Origin: Montifringilla adamsi | Lineage: Eukaryota > Chordata > Aves > Passeriformes > Passeridae | Direction of reading: 5' to 3' | DNA length: 64,000 nucleotides | Assembly (NCBI GenBank): GCA_017590115.1 | Contig: JAGGNK010010225.1 | Span: 3,782,001 to 3,846,000, forward strand | In this document: positions 1-13,021 of the stretch, piece after piece | How positions within the stretch are numbered: the first letter of the stretch is position 1 | Layout: every line of letters begins with the position of its first letter | Program-made: the position numbers and the translations under genes | The notes under the pieces: generated by a model | Told to the model about the DNA's origin: nothing | Databases searched by the model: none | The model's input: the letters and a program-made list of their open reading frames with translations, nothing else

Positions 1-2154
1 GGCATTGGACATGTTTTAAGACTTTATTTCAATCTGGTTGTTCATTATGTGTTTCTGGTGGCTTGAAAAGGAGTACTAAGAATTTTGAACCTTTACAGAA
101 GTATGCATCGATGTAATTTCACGGAGAGTCAGCAAGCAGTGCATTGAGTTCAGCTCTGGTGTGAAGCACCACACTTTTTAGAGCCCACATGGACAGGTGA
201 TACTTGACCTCTTTAAAGCATGTACAAACTAATATTAATAGGTTTGATGCAGCAGACGGCATAATTTTGCTCTTAATACTAAAGGGAAGGTGTCTTGGTG
301 GTGTCAGTTTCTTAGTGTTGTATGTTCTGGAAATTTTGTGATGAAATGTTAATGGAAAGAGAAACAAATGCTAAAGGGAAAAGAGATCTTGGACTTGGAG
401 TTTCTCAAGCTCTGCAATCTATTTATGGTGGCTGGCAGAGTGTGGTACCTGTCTGGAGTGACAGTGTTTAGGTTAGAAAGGTTAGGCACAGGCTGCTTGT
501 TTCGTAACACTCTTCCCATAAAAGAGGAATGGTTAGAGATGGTAAACTGCAATTGTGGGCAGACTGTGTGTGTACTAAATAAAGGTACTGCACTTTACTG
601 AAGCTGTAAGGCCTTATTTTGAATTAACAAATGTCAGTTTACAGAAGAGCTAGAAAAGGGAATAACATCTTAAAATAACCTTTTTTAAGAGCACCTTGTT
701 CTTAACTTGATGCCAGGCTCTTTGAGATGCAGAGAATGAGAGTAATAACAAAGTAACCCAGGAGCTGGAATTAAGGCAAGAATAATAGTAATGGCAGAGG
801 TATTTCATGTGATCTTCTAAAAGGTATTTTCTGTTAAATGATGTTTAAGGAAAACTTCCTTAACGTGGTCTGGCTTGATACTACAAGGATGCATCTTTTA
901 AAATGTGTCGCTACTTTTTTTCAACCTTGATTTGAGGATACATTTGCTAGATACAGTGTAAGGGAAAAGGGATACATTCTGTTACTCTTAGCAGGCATAG
1001 CAAAGATAAGCAGTTTATGCATAACAGAGGTTTCATTCCAGAAACAATCCTGAGGTCGGGAATGTGTGTCTTGGTAGACTGGTTTTCTGTAGCATAAATC
1101 CAAGCACCAGTTTCCAGGAGTTTAGATGGTTTAATAGCCATCTACTCTCACATTATCCTGTGGCAGGTGTAAGTAATGTTTACATTTTAAGTGACCCTGT
1201 TATCTCTTATACATTGATGAGCCTTAATTTTTATTTAAGAAAAGAACTGTAGTTTTCACTTAATCTTAGTTGACAAGGACAAGTAATCAAATAATCCTGT
1301 ATTTTTTCTCCCCTTAGGTGAATATTGGGTATCTAAGTAGAAGACATGCTGTACAAGTGTTTCACAATTTGAAGCTTTTTAAAAGTGTTTGACATAAACT
1401 GTGTTCTAATGATTTTTTCCCTAAGTTCTTTTATTTAAGAGAACAATATGTAATGTTTTTGCTCTGATGCATGAGAAATTTTATAAAAAGGCAGCTAACT
1501 GCAAACTGTAATAGTTTTATAATCTGAAACACACATAAAATTATTATTTAAATAATATGATCACAAAACTGAAAATCTATCAAACAGCACGAACCAAAAC
1601 TTAAAACTTGCAGTAAACTCGATAGTCCCAGATCACTCAAATATAAAATTTTTTGAGATGAGGCAGAAGAGACTACTTGATTCTGCAACCTATTACTTCT
1701 TGATGACTTTTCATAACCTTTACCTTTTTTTAATGCCTTAAACATCAATTGTTCCAAAAATTGACTAAACTTGTGCCTTGTTGGATATTAGAACAATTTC
1801 TGAATGGATGATTTCTCTATTTGCAGTTCACTGAAAGTTAGTGTTTCATAGCAGTTTAAGTTTTTAAATTTACCTTTTTTTTTATTTACAAAATAAATAA
1901 AAAAGAAGAGCGTTTGAGTTTTTCTCAGGAATGAGTAACCCTTCTGTGAAGCAAGATTGCTTCTCTAAATACCAGTAGATGCATTTGGCAAACCAGTCCA
2001 TTTAAACACTTGTACAAAAGAGGGGTGTGATCAAATTTGTTTTGACAATGTGTTTGTGACCTGTTGGTGAAGTCAGGAAATTTTCATTTCAGAAGTTTCT
2101 TATGAAATACTTAACAAGAACAGTGTTAGAATGTGGAAGCCTTTTGTCTTTACC

Positions 2155-2217
2155 AGGGGGATGGGAACTGATGGTCTTTAAGATCCATTGCAACCCAAAT
2201 CATTCTGTGGTTTTATG
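2155..2217 (+). mobile_element. CR1 LINE 3' tail fragment
   Basis: The text GGAACTGATGGTCTTTAAG, followed by GCAACCCAAATCATTCTGTG, is a diverged form of the 3' terminus of avian CR1 elements (consensus of the type gatGATCTTTAAGgtcccttCCAACCCAAACCATTCTATG). Only the last 60 or so bases are recognisable, as expected for 5'-truncated CR1 copies. Confidence 0.75.
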
Positions 2218-4332
2218 TTGTGTTTAGTGGACAGAGGGCTAGTCTTGAATGCTAATGAGACTTCCACTTGAATTGCTTATTTCTAGGCTTTCTCTCCTCC
2301 AACAGAAACAACTCTTTGAAATTACCCTGTATGTGTGTCTCTGCTCTGCTGCTGAGACAGGCTGCACCAAGGATCCTCAGCTCGGATAAAGCATGGGGCC
2401 CAGCTCTGGTCTGGCTTGGCTGTGCGGTGCAGGGATGGCTTGTCCTCCCTCCCATCAGTACCAAGGGCTGGCTCCTTTCCCTGGCAAGGGAAATGAGTGC
2501 TGGCAGTGAGCCACAGGTGGAAGTCTGTACCAGAATCCCTGTGTGGCACTGCCACCCAGCACTAAGCTTTTCCTGTTACTGTTTCTACCTGCGTGTTTAA
2601 TGTAGTTGCTGGTAATGCCTTCCTGAATATCACTGATCTAACAGAAGTATTCAGTGCCTTTTTCTCTATAATGCCCCTACGATCTCATTTGGTTTTAAGT
2701 CAGAAACAAATCACTTCTGTGTGTAATGAGAAATCTGGCATTTACTGTTTTTGTCAGCATAATATGCCAATCTTGGTCACATAGTGAGAAAACACTCTTC
2801 CTGAACACTGTACCCTGTGCTGTGCTAACTATGGTTTGGGATTGTGCTTCTCAGTTTTATCAGTTCAAGTATAAAGAGTGTATTCTCAGAGAGACTGAAT
2901 TGGTAGGAGCAGCAGGAGATTTCAGAGTACAGCCAAGGTTGTGTAGTGGATTCTAAAATATGCTGTACTGTGGAGAACCTTTGGATTCCAGTCATGGCAT
3001 GCAGCTATCCCATGAAAGAATTTTCTTTACTTCTTTCTACAGGTTAGGTTAGAAAATTTTATCTCAAATGTTTCATTCAGAGAGCAAGAGATAGCTGTTG
3101 TTAAATAGCTCCTTTAACAAGAAGAATCCTTGGTAATTAAGGGACTTCTTAGTAGTCAGTTGATGTGCGGAAGACCAAGATTATATTAAATTATTTTATA
3201 TTCCCTTTTGATACATTAATTCTGGAGAAAATAATTTGACTCTTTCTTGGGAATGTGCATGAGAAGTTTATAAAAATGGTTTGTAAACTTTAAGTTTATA
3301 AATAAGTGAAAAATGCAGTTTGTTCTGAAATATTTAGTTTCTTTCTTATGCCAGGAACTTCACTATCAATACTAATTTGTGCATTTAGTTGCATCCTTCA
3401 GAAATAGGGCATTCTTTTTAACTAGAAAATTAGCATAACAGAAGTATTTTTTGTGAATTAGTGACTTGAGTGATTTTTCGTTATAAATAAACAAGGGGGG
3501 CGGTGTGTGTAGAGGCATTGTTCTTTTTCCTTAAGTTTTACCAGAACCAAGAATATTTGGAGAAATCCTATGGGCTCTGAAATTTTTAAGGGCAAGAAAA
3601 GACACTTTTGTTCTCACTCTTACTTCTTCCATCCCTCTCCTTTTTCCCATTTTTGTGCTTCCACCTTCAGAGCAGTCTTGTGACAGAAAAGGTCACAAGA
3701 AGTTGTGCTCGTAGATTGCGTTGAGCTTATTTTTGTGCATACAAGTACTCTCTGTGATGTAAGGGAAATTAATACTAAGGAATGAGATGCTGTGTTCCAG
3801 ATCTTTCCTACTAGGGTAGTGCATTTGGTGATGTGAGTTCAGACATCAAACAGCTGGATTTCTTCCCCGTTTTATGATCTTAACGAATGGATTAGGATCT
3901 CTCTTGCAGATACTCCAGTTTTTCCATACTGGAATACTCCATGCTAGAATGAGATAGATTATGACATTATTTGATTAAAAAAGGCTTCTGTATAAAATAA
4001 GTTATCCAACTTCAGATCATTATTTGAAGATTTTCAGAAAAAACAGTAATTCTTATCACAAAGTTTTAGTTTTCAGAGAGCTTATTGGGAAGATGGGGGT
4101 CACAGTGGTACATTGTGGAAGGGTGAGGGGTATCACACATAAGATGCTATATTGGAAGTGATAGTTGGATATTAGGATTTTTTTTTTCCAGGTAGCGTGT
4201 TGCTATAGGTTGGTATAGGTTGCCTAACTAGGCTGTAGAATATATATCCTTAAAATTAGTAGAAGGATGGCTGTCATCCTAACTAAACTGATGAAAACCA
4301 TAGCTTCAGCTTTAAAGTTGGCTGTACTTTGA

Positions 4333-4398
4333 GCAAGGTTGGACTAGGTAGCTCACCTCCAGATGGTCCTTACATGCGTCATTACTATATGATCACTC
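4333..4398 (+). mobile_element. CR1 LINE 3' tail fragment, degenerate
   Basis: GGTTGGACTAGGTAGCTCAC followed by CTCCAGATGGTCCTTACA resembles the CR1 3' end (ggTTGGACTAGATGACctccagaggtccctt). The terminal CATTCTATGAT repeat is only roughly kept, as CATTACTATATGAT. The last 23 bases occur again exactly at 6212-6234. Confidence 0.6.
4375..4397 (+). repeat. Exact 23-bp repeat, copy 1 (copy 2 at 6212-6234)
   Basis: The 23-mer beginning TGCGTCATTACTATATGATC and ending ACT is identical here and at 6212-6234, with no obvious similarity on either side of the second copy. In this copy it forms the end of a degenerate CR1 tail. Confidence 0.8.
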
Positions 4399-6211
4399 TT
4401 AGTTCAAATTTCTAAGTTAGAGGGTTTGAGAATCCACATAGACACAAACTTGATTTCCTTTGCCTTTCCTTGTTAAGATGGAGAACAATGTCCTTCTTTC
4501 TATAAATCTTTAAAAGCATTTACCCAAAGAAAAAGGATGATTCTGTGTGAAAAGAGAATGCCTAGTGATACCAGGGCATTTTTGTTGATCTCTCTCAGAC
4601 TTCAGAAATCTTCTATTACCCTTTTCATAGCAGCTTGGGAGAAATCAGGAAATGTAGAGCGTTTTCTTTTCTGTAAATGTTATAGGACTTTACACAAACT
4701 GACTTTTGGAGTGAGACCAACCATGTGACTGGAGATCAACCATGTGATGGAGACACGTTTCAAGATCCTAACACTTAAGTTTGTTTCATATTGATAAAGG
4801 CCTTAAGTAGTAAATACTCTCAGTGGATTTGAACAGCTAAGCTTGGATAAAGTCATGTTGGATTAAAATGAGCAATCATCTCTTGAGCTTTGTATTACTA
4901 AATTTAGTATTGGGCAGTCTACTAATTCTATTGATTATTGGTTTATAGTAATTCTGTAAGAAGCTTTGTTTGAAAGTGGTACTGTGCTACAGACATTTAC
5001 GTGAATGAAGCTTTGAAGGTCACATGATGTACCTTCTGAACTTATAAACACAGTATTCAAGTAAAGGTTGTGTCCCTTGTAAAAATAACACCCCATGCTA
5101 GAAACTTGAATCCCAGCTTTTTTGGAGTTAAATTTCTTTCCATTGCTTTCACTGATGATATATTAATTTTATATTAATTGCCTTTCTTGATGGTCTGTTT
5201 TTTATTTTGTTTAGGTTTGGTTTTTTGGCCAAACTAAATTTTCTGAAAAATACGAAATCTGAAAAATAACTTGTTTCACCCAATTCACAGGGAATGAATT
5301 AAAAAAAATGGCTATGGTTTTGTTTCATTTTCCTTTCCCTTGTAAAATATATTTATAGGTAAATCTTTTTCTGTCTATCTGCAAACATTATTACTCCTAT
5401 CTGAATAATGAAACTTAAGGAGACGCAGACCTACTCAGTGCAGCTGTCTTATATTTAGAAAGCTTCTCAATGCTTTGCTTTGTTGAGTTAGAATCAAAGT
5501 TAAGCTTGTCCAATTTTTATTATGTAGTTTTGTCCTACATTTGAAGTTGAATATGTCTGTAACCTGTTTTTGGGTAATCATGAGAGTATACTCAACAGCA
5601 GTAGTTTCAGATTTTCTAGACAGTAGTTGAAATGTCTTTATTTATGGCTGTGATACCAGAATGAAGGTCCGTTTTCCTAAGGAACTGTCAGGTGCACTCA
5701 TAAACTTCGGTTTGCTTTAGGTAAATTTTTCTTGATTAGTCTATTGTACTGCCACCCTCACTGCTTGCTCTGAAAAATATTTCAGAGGCTTTTTGTCAAC
5801 ATCAGGTTTTTTCTTAAAGTTATTCTGATGGAATTACATTGGATTGTGATCCATGTTACTTTGTAAATGCTGAAAATCATTTGCTCATTGACATTTCATA
5901 TTAGTCCCAAAATAGCATTGCAGATGTCTGAACACTTTGCATATACAGAAGTGCTTTGGGGAAGGTATTCTTGGTTTACATTTGCCTGCATGACCATGTC
6001 TATGTGAGGAAATGGTCTCACAGTAGTCACTTCTGGGCAGTGTGGGCTGAAGGGCAGGATATAACCCATGGCTAGACTGCTCCCTGTCTCTGTGTAATGC
6101 TCGTTTGTTTGGGTGGCAGGAAGGTGCTTCCTTTTAATTAATGTTCCTTTTGGAGTGGAACAATATAAAATGTAGGTTGTGGACTGACCATCTGGGTTGC
6201 TAAGTTGGCAG

Positions 6212-6234
6212 TGCGTCATTACTATATGATCACT
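6212..6234 (+). repeat. Exact 23-bp repeat, copy 2
   Basis: Identical in direct orientation to 4375-4397. The sequence upstream of this copy is not CR1-like, so the shared block is not simply two aligned CR1 tails. Confidence 0.8.
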
Positions 6235-7710
6235 TGGTGTGCTTGAGGCAGCTATGAGGCACCTGGACATGATTCTGTGGTCTCTGTGATAGTAAAAGCC
6301 ATTTGCTGTGGACACAGCTTGTTTAAAAACACCTTCTGTTTGTTGCTTATTTCAGCTCAGTTTTCCATTGCTTTTAGCTGTGTCTTTGCAGCATATCTGC
6401 TCTCCTCCAAACTTTTCTGCTGGGGGAAAAAAAAAAAAGTTCTGTCTCAGTGCAATTAGGTAAAAGGAGATAGACTCATCATTTCCATCTCTCCTCCATG
6501 CAGCAGCATGGTCTTTGACTATGGAAATGGTCACACCATTACAAATGCCAGTTTTTGCAATAGCAATGTATATTGTTTAAGATGGAGATCCTTGGAAAAT
6601 CTGTGAGGGATTTTTGTCTCTTATTTGAGGGAACAGTGAAAGACCAAAATATGTAAGTCCTTATTTCTCGGGGAGTAAAATCCTGAACAGTTTCAGACTC
6701 CTTCAAGGTGGGTTTTTTTGGAGTGCGTTTTTTTTTTTTTCATTAGTGTAGTGATCAAAACACATGCTTAAAACTGTCTTATTAACAATATTAAAGCAAG
6801 CAATTATATAAAATGCCCTATTACTAGAACTGTGCTAGAGTTTCTCTTAGGAAGAAATAGTTCCTGCAAAAAAATCCAGCACTTCGGCAACAAATAGAAC
6901 TGTTGGAGTATATATATAAACTGTAGTTTGATACTTGCTAATTGAATATATAAAATAAAACAGAAACCCTAACAGGCATAGTAACAGCACTTGCAGTGAG
7001 TGGTGGCTCACTCAGTTGCAGCTTTGAGTGGAATGTGGTGAGTAATGCAGTTATTTTTGAACCTCATACTTTTGCTTTCCCTATGCATAAGATTATTGTA
7101 TCATGATAGCATCAGCAACATGACCATTGTTAATGATGCCCCCTGATCATATTACAAATATAAACCAAGTGCAGTGATTTATAGGTGTCAAATTGGCATT
7201 AATTTCTCTGGGAATTGAACTGTGCATAGCAGTCACGGAGGGCAGAGGTCAGGCTGCCAGGCAGGGGCTGGGTATTTTTGGAAGAAACTCACAAAAGACA
7301 AGTCTCTTTCTATAAATAGGACTGATGAGTGCTTCAAGAAATTAATCTCTTTTCCACTCTTACATGGAAACAAATAGCTTTTAATATGCTTAATTTCAGA
7401 TTTGGTCATAGTGCCAGTCAGTCAACTGTAATTAAACTAGTGTTGGAAGTGTGTCAAGAATTGGATCCTGTTATGTGAAAAGGAATCTTTGACCAAATTA
7501 ATTAAATGTTGAACTTAACTTGTGTGAATAATGGTTTTTGCTTGTATTTTTAGTCATGTAGCACTGTAAAAATACCCAAAACTTCTATAAAGCAGTTTCT
7601 TTTTGGGCTTAGGCATTCTTTTTTTGGGAATTAAGCTTGATGTCTTACCACTTTTTCTTTCTTTAAAGCTCTGTAATCACCAGGAATCTTGAACATCTTT
7701 ATGTGTGCTA

Positions 7711-7776
7711 GACACACACATGTGCACACACACGCACACACACATATATATGTGTGTGTGTGTGCATGTATGTGTA
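7711..7776. repeat. (CA)n/(TG)n compound microsatellite
   Basis: Runs of CA, then ATATAT, then TG repeats, interrupted by ATGTG, CGC and GCATG. Alternating purine-pyrimidine throughout, so it is self-complementary and potentially Z-DNA- or cruciform-prone. It lies inside the 5' intron. Confidence 0.9.
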
Positions 7777-8802
7777 GTCACAATTTCTAAGGCTTGCCTG
7801 CATAATGTAAATTTGCTGAATTTGCATCTGTCTAAGAGCTGGAAGACCACTTCCTTTTCCTTTGGTTAATGTTGGTCTTCTGTAATAACTCTTCAACACC
7901 ATGTAACAGAATATTTAGTGTTATAGTTAATTTGTCTCTTCCTGAGATTGTTTGTTTAAATAGCAATGAAAAGCGTATTGTATATGCTATCTGCATTACA
8001 GGAGACATGGTAGTAATATGTTCATAACAGTCAGATGATTGATATCTTTTGCTAAGATGTTGATGCTGGCATTGTCTTGATGTCAAAGGTCAAAGGAAAA
8101 GCAAGATGTTGAAAGTACATGTCTTAAAGAGCAGTATGCATTAATTTGAGGATGTGCTTCTAAATTTATTAAAACATTCTAGAAAATGTTTTAGTAGGAA
8201 AAAACCCACCCCAACATCTCTGGAAGTTATTTGAAGTGTTGACATACCTTTCAAAATAGAAGTTCCTTTTATGTTCCTGATACTAAGTTAATGGTGTAAT
8301 TGAACATTAGTTTCATCTTGAGGTGGTACGTGCTATTTGAGGACATACTGGCAGCTCTTTCAAGGATAGAGATCTACTTGCAGACTCTAAACAAAGGGTA
8401 ATTTCTTGATGAAGTTAATAAGCTGAACCAGGAGATTATTTTGCCATTCTTACAATTGTCCTGATGTGAATCCCTGCAAAAAAAGAGGACTAAAATGTCA
8501 TTTTTTATAGAGTAGCTTCTTTCAGTGTTACAGGTCAAGCTTGTACTTCTGTATTATTTATTTCACAACTGAATTCTTAAACTGAATAAGAGTATGACCT
8601 AATTTATCAGAGAAATGAGTCTAGCACTAGTTCCTAGGCATCCTGGAAGGACAGAAAGGAAATGGTCATGTTAGTTCTCTAAAGGTAATTTTTGTCATGT
8701 GCTTTTGGATTGCTAGTTCTTAAACCCCTTGTCTGTAGATACTAAATTTGGGCAGTAGGTAATTTTTTGTTTTCTTGTGTCCTTTTAAACTTTCTTGAAA
8801 AG

Positions 8803-8946
8803 GCCACAGAGCTGTGTATATCGGAGTTCATGTCCCACTTGGCAAGCCAGGCCGTCGACGGCATAGGCATCGTGGGCACAGGCACCACAGAAGAAAAAGA
8901 GAAAAAGAAACTGATAGAGAGGATGGCCGAGAATCTCCGTCATATG
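8803..8946 (+). CDS. SLC4A7: SLC4A7 exon w1: His/Arg-rich N-terminal segment
   Basis: Read from 8805 it encodes [16 protein letters not shown], then an [12 protein letters not shown] tract, then [10 protein letters not shown], closely matching the NBCn1 N-terminus. The correct frame is not the long open frame that also spans this exon. The upstream acceptor is a pyrimidine-poor ..AAAAG at 8802. The first two bases (GC) complete a split Ser codon. The donor is GTAAGA at 8947. The basic tract lies in the cytosolic N-terminal region of the protein. Confidence 0.93.
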
Positions 8947-11900
8947 GTAAGAAGTTTGTTGTGTGGGTTCTTCATGTCTCCTGAAGATAAACTTGTAGTA
9001 GCTACTCTGTGCTTAAATGTTGTTTGTTTTGTGCTATTTCTTTTACTCTCGCTGTAATTAATGTCTTTTTGTGTACAATCAGACAAGGATTTTGTGGTTG
9101 TGTTTTATCTAAGTCAGATGCTGTTGGACTTGGTCCAGCTGTCTGCATGAATGTTCAGCAGCCTGCACTGAATAGGTTAGACTAGAGCTTTGTAATGCTC
9201 TCCTGTAGCATGAAAATCTGTGTTATTTAAATTAGACACCTTTTTTCAGATTGTGTAGTCGTGTATGCTTCTTCCTGTGATTTTTGAAACTAAGCATGTA
9301 GCTGTGAAAAGCAGCATTTGCCATGGTAATTTGATCAGTGATCTTATTTTATTTAAATATTTACTTCAGCCTTCTTGCTGTCTATTAGTAAAGGAATTGC
9401 ACTGCCTCATAAGTTTTTGGTTTGGATCACGAAGTGCCCGCCCCCACCCTCCCCCATCTATTATCCTCAAGAGAGGACAATTTTGTCATATCATTCTCTG
9501 AAATGAAATTATTTGGCAGTACGCTTAGCAGTTTTAATTCAAGACCCTAAGTCCACTTTGGTTTCTAAACTGCCGTGAAAGAGCAGATTATGGTGCAATG
9601 TTTGAATTTCAGTGTGGGCACTGAATGTTGTTCACTATTACCTTTCAATGACTGGCAGCATGTTCTGCATGGGGCCAGTACCTGAAACAGAGGATTTTTC
9701 AAATGGAAGTGCTCTGACAAATCTCCTTTTACCATTTTCCTATGGTTCTTGGTTTCAACCATCTTCAAGGCTTCCCCTCCCAAATACAGATTATTATAAT
9801 GGACATGATGTTTGTAGAGTCTTGCTGTACAGTTGTTGAAGAAACAAGTGATGCTAAGTTGACAGAAATTCACTTCTCTGTTCTGGTAGCTTCTGCATAT
9901 TGCATGCATAGGGTTTGACAGGATTCTGGGGTGTGTTGGTTTTGGGATGGAAACAGTCTGCTATAGATCTTAACTAATAGTGAATGTTGTTTGCATTCAA
10001 GAGCACATTTCAGAATGATGCTATTGGATGGTGGTATATGCCAGAACAAAAATGCTAAAGCAAAACTCAGTTTGTAATGGACTTGGTTAGTAATTCAGAT
10101 CTTATATTTAAATCTAAAAGGCCATCATCCTTCTACACTAGAAGTTTACAGTTGTATATTCATATCTAACAGCTGTGAGAGTGATGTTTCAGTGAACAAA
10201 GTTAAGATTTTTAAAATTTGAGAACATTAAAAAAAAAAATTAAATTGAGGTCTGCCTGGATTTTCTATCTCTGACCTTCCTTGAGATAACATTGCAATTA
10301 GTATCTTTATTGAGCCCTTGTAATATGAAAATTCACTAGAGTTGAAACAAAATCTTTGTATAAGTAATAAAAGTGTCTCTAAAATAATGTGGTTGAATTG
10401 ATTTTTTTTTTTAAATTTTGTTCATATTAATTGAAATCCAGTACATACTTGATGAATAAGGATAGTCTAGTTTTAGGTGTTATACTGTGAGAAGTTAAAA
10501 TATTTTCTGGACTTCAGCTACATAGTTTTCTACCTTCCTATGCTAATTTATACATACTGCTCCAACCATGCAATAAAAAAATTTTATCCTACATAAATAG
10601 CAACAAATCACAGAAAAATTACTGCTCTAACAGTCAGTGCCGGGCTACTCACTGATGACTGTCTTGAACTATGGCTTGGGCAGCTGATCTGTAAGTTAGG
10701 CTGTTTGTTTCCATCACCCTGTTTTGTTTTAACTTTTTTCTTCTTCAGTGTCTTGTGTCGTGATGCTATCAATTATTTTGTTCTCAAAACGAAAACAAGG
10801 TTTCTAGTGTTTTGGGATCTTAATTCCTATTTTTTAAGCCAAATTTTCTGGTGATGTTAACTTTTATATTGGCAATCTGTAGACAAGCCAAAAACCAATT
10901 GATTAATTTTCGTAAACATGGATTTCAGAAACAGTGCAAAGTTTTCAGAGAGCCTTCTTTTAAAGACATGTATATGTCTCTTTTGTTCCTCTTCCCTCTT
11001 AAAGAGGATGTTGTCCTCCATATTTCTAGCTGTGGGCAGGAGATTTTACTCTTACGTAATGTTTCTTATTTCACAGAAGTGTGAATTCTTCTAATTATTT
11101 AGTTTCTTATTTTCTTCAAGACACACCATCCCAACGAGTGCAGTTTATCTTGGGGACTGAAGATGATGATGAACACATTCCTCATGATCTCTTCACTGAA
11201 ATGGATGAACTTTGCTTCAGGGATGGAGAAGAATATGAATGGAGAGAAACCGCTAGGTATGTTTGGAGTAGATTGTTTCAAGGTATATCTTACAGTTATT
11301 TTATTTTAAAGAATTGCAAACCAGCTTTGGCTTAGAATCGTCGCTATCTGTAGGAGTTGTTTACTCAATTCATGCACAGCAACCCAAAACTTTATTTCTT
11401 CTTGTCAAACTCTGGAAGAATCAATATTAATTTCAAGAGACCCTCAGTCTTTCTGGTGCTGTGTTCTCTTCCCTAAAACTGATCATACCAAACATTTTGA
11501 AAGGTAGGAGTATGCCAGGTTATAAATATGGGTGTTCTTCCATGCAGTGTGGTATTTGCAATCTCAGAAATCTCTTTGGTATATTATTGCCAATATATTA
11601 GTATCATTTTTTTCTCAAACATGAAGAAAATTGGGTATTATTTTTTTTCTTGGGTATTATTTGATTAGTTTTTGGCAAATTGCATGCCTGAACATTACAG
11701 AATGCCATGATGGCTTTTGACCCTTACTAGTTTAGTTGCTTGCTTTTACCTATGCATTGTGATGAATTCTTCTGCATTCAGTACTTCCAGCTACCTTGTT
11801 GCATGTTAACTTTTGTAGAAACTCAATTTGCATAATGCCTGTGAATGGAATCCAGATCAGTTTAGAGTTTCATGTGTCAATATTGCCTAGTTCTTAAATG

Positions 11901-12969
11901 TCTGACTTAGCAGCCTTAGGAGACTTGAACATCCTGTATGGTATGTATCAGACAGCTTTCTAATCCTAAAATACTAATGAAATCAAGATGCAAATATTCT
12001 GACAGACAGCCATATTCTTCACAAGAACATATGAATAGACAGGTATTGGTCAAGCCCAAAGAAACAAAATGGGTAAAAACTAAAACAGTTGAGTGTGGTT
12101 ATTAAGGCCCGATAAAAATGTTAATCAGTTGGGCTGTCTGAGAAAATGAAAGTTGATATGATTTTGTGGGGTTTTCTGTTCTACATCATGCCTAATCCAC
12201 ATGGAAGAGTGGAACTGCTTGCCAAATTTTCTTTCCAGGAGAAATATAAATGTGTACATGTGAATTTATTTCAGGTGGCTGAAGTTTGAAGAGGATGTTG
12301 AGGACGGGGGTGATCGATGGAGCAAGCCTTATGTAGCGACTCTGTCTCTACACAGTCTCTTTGAACTGCGGAGCTGTATTCTTAATGGGACGGTCATGTT
12401 GGACATGAGAGCAAACACACTTGATGAGATAGCAGGTTGCAGCAAAAATTTTTAAAAATACTTTATTCCTAAATTTTGGTGTATAACTTGAGGTGGTTTT
12501 GGTGATGTCTATGTTCTTGAAAATACTGTGTTGAAGAAACAGGTATGTGCATGCTTGCTGCACTTCTCTTGGTCTGGTTGAGAGGAGCTGGTCCTACAAA
12601 CATCACTTAGAAAAGTGGATGAGTAGGAGCTCCTTAGTATGTACTTTAGGATGAGGCCCAGAACTTGCCTTTATGTTCTAATCCCTTAATGTGTTCTCTG
12701 TCTTTGTTTCTACAGATGAATTGTAAATATCTGCCAGAACATTTTAGGAGTTACTTGTGCACTTTAGTACCATAATTATTAATCATATTTTGGCTGATGT
12801 TAACTTGATGCCATTAGTGCATTTGGTTGTTGCACATCTGGTAATTTTTTCACCTTTATAAGAGGTGAGCAGAAATAAATGCTGTACATGTTGTTTGACC
12901 TGCTTTGTTGAGTGTCCTCACTAATCACATGGTCATTTTGGATACAATACAGGCAGCTTTGAAGACTTG

Positions 12970-13021
<52 letters not shown>

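Larger units (their letters stand above)
1..8802 (+). other. SLC4A7: SLC4A7 5' intron sequence (incomplete)
   Basis: AT-rich intronic DNA upstream of the first visible coding exon. It holds two short CR1 3' tails (2155-2217 and 4333-4398), a GC-richer patch at about 2280-2590 just after the first tail, a (CA)n/(TG)n microsatellite at 7711-7776, and one copy each at 4375 and 6212 of an exact 23-bp repeat. No upstream coding exon encoding the NBCn1 segment before HRAVYIG was recognised, so that exon is probably outside the window. Confidence 0.75.

Noticed and set aside
8767..9057. A 96-codon open frame across exon w1, beginning [17 protein letters not shown]
   Set aside because: It reads the exon in the wrong frame. 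The +2 frame gives [11 protein letters not shown] and the NBCn1 His/Arg tract, with a proper donor at 8947.
9167..9225. Another decayed CR1 tail (GGTTAGACTAGAGCTTTG..)
   Set aside because: Only about a dozen bases fit the CR1 3' consensus. Too little to annotate as an element.
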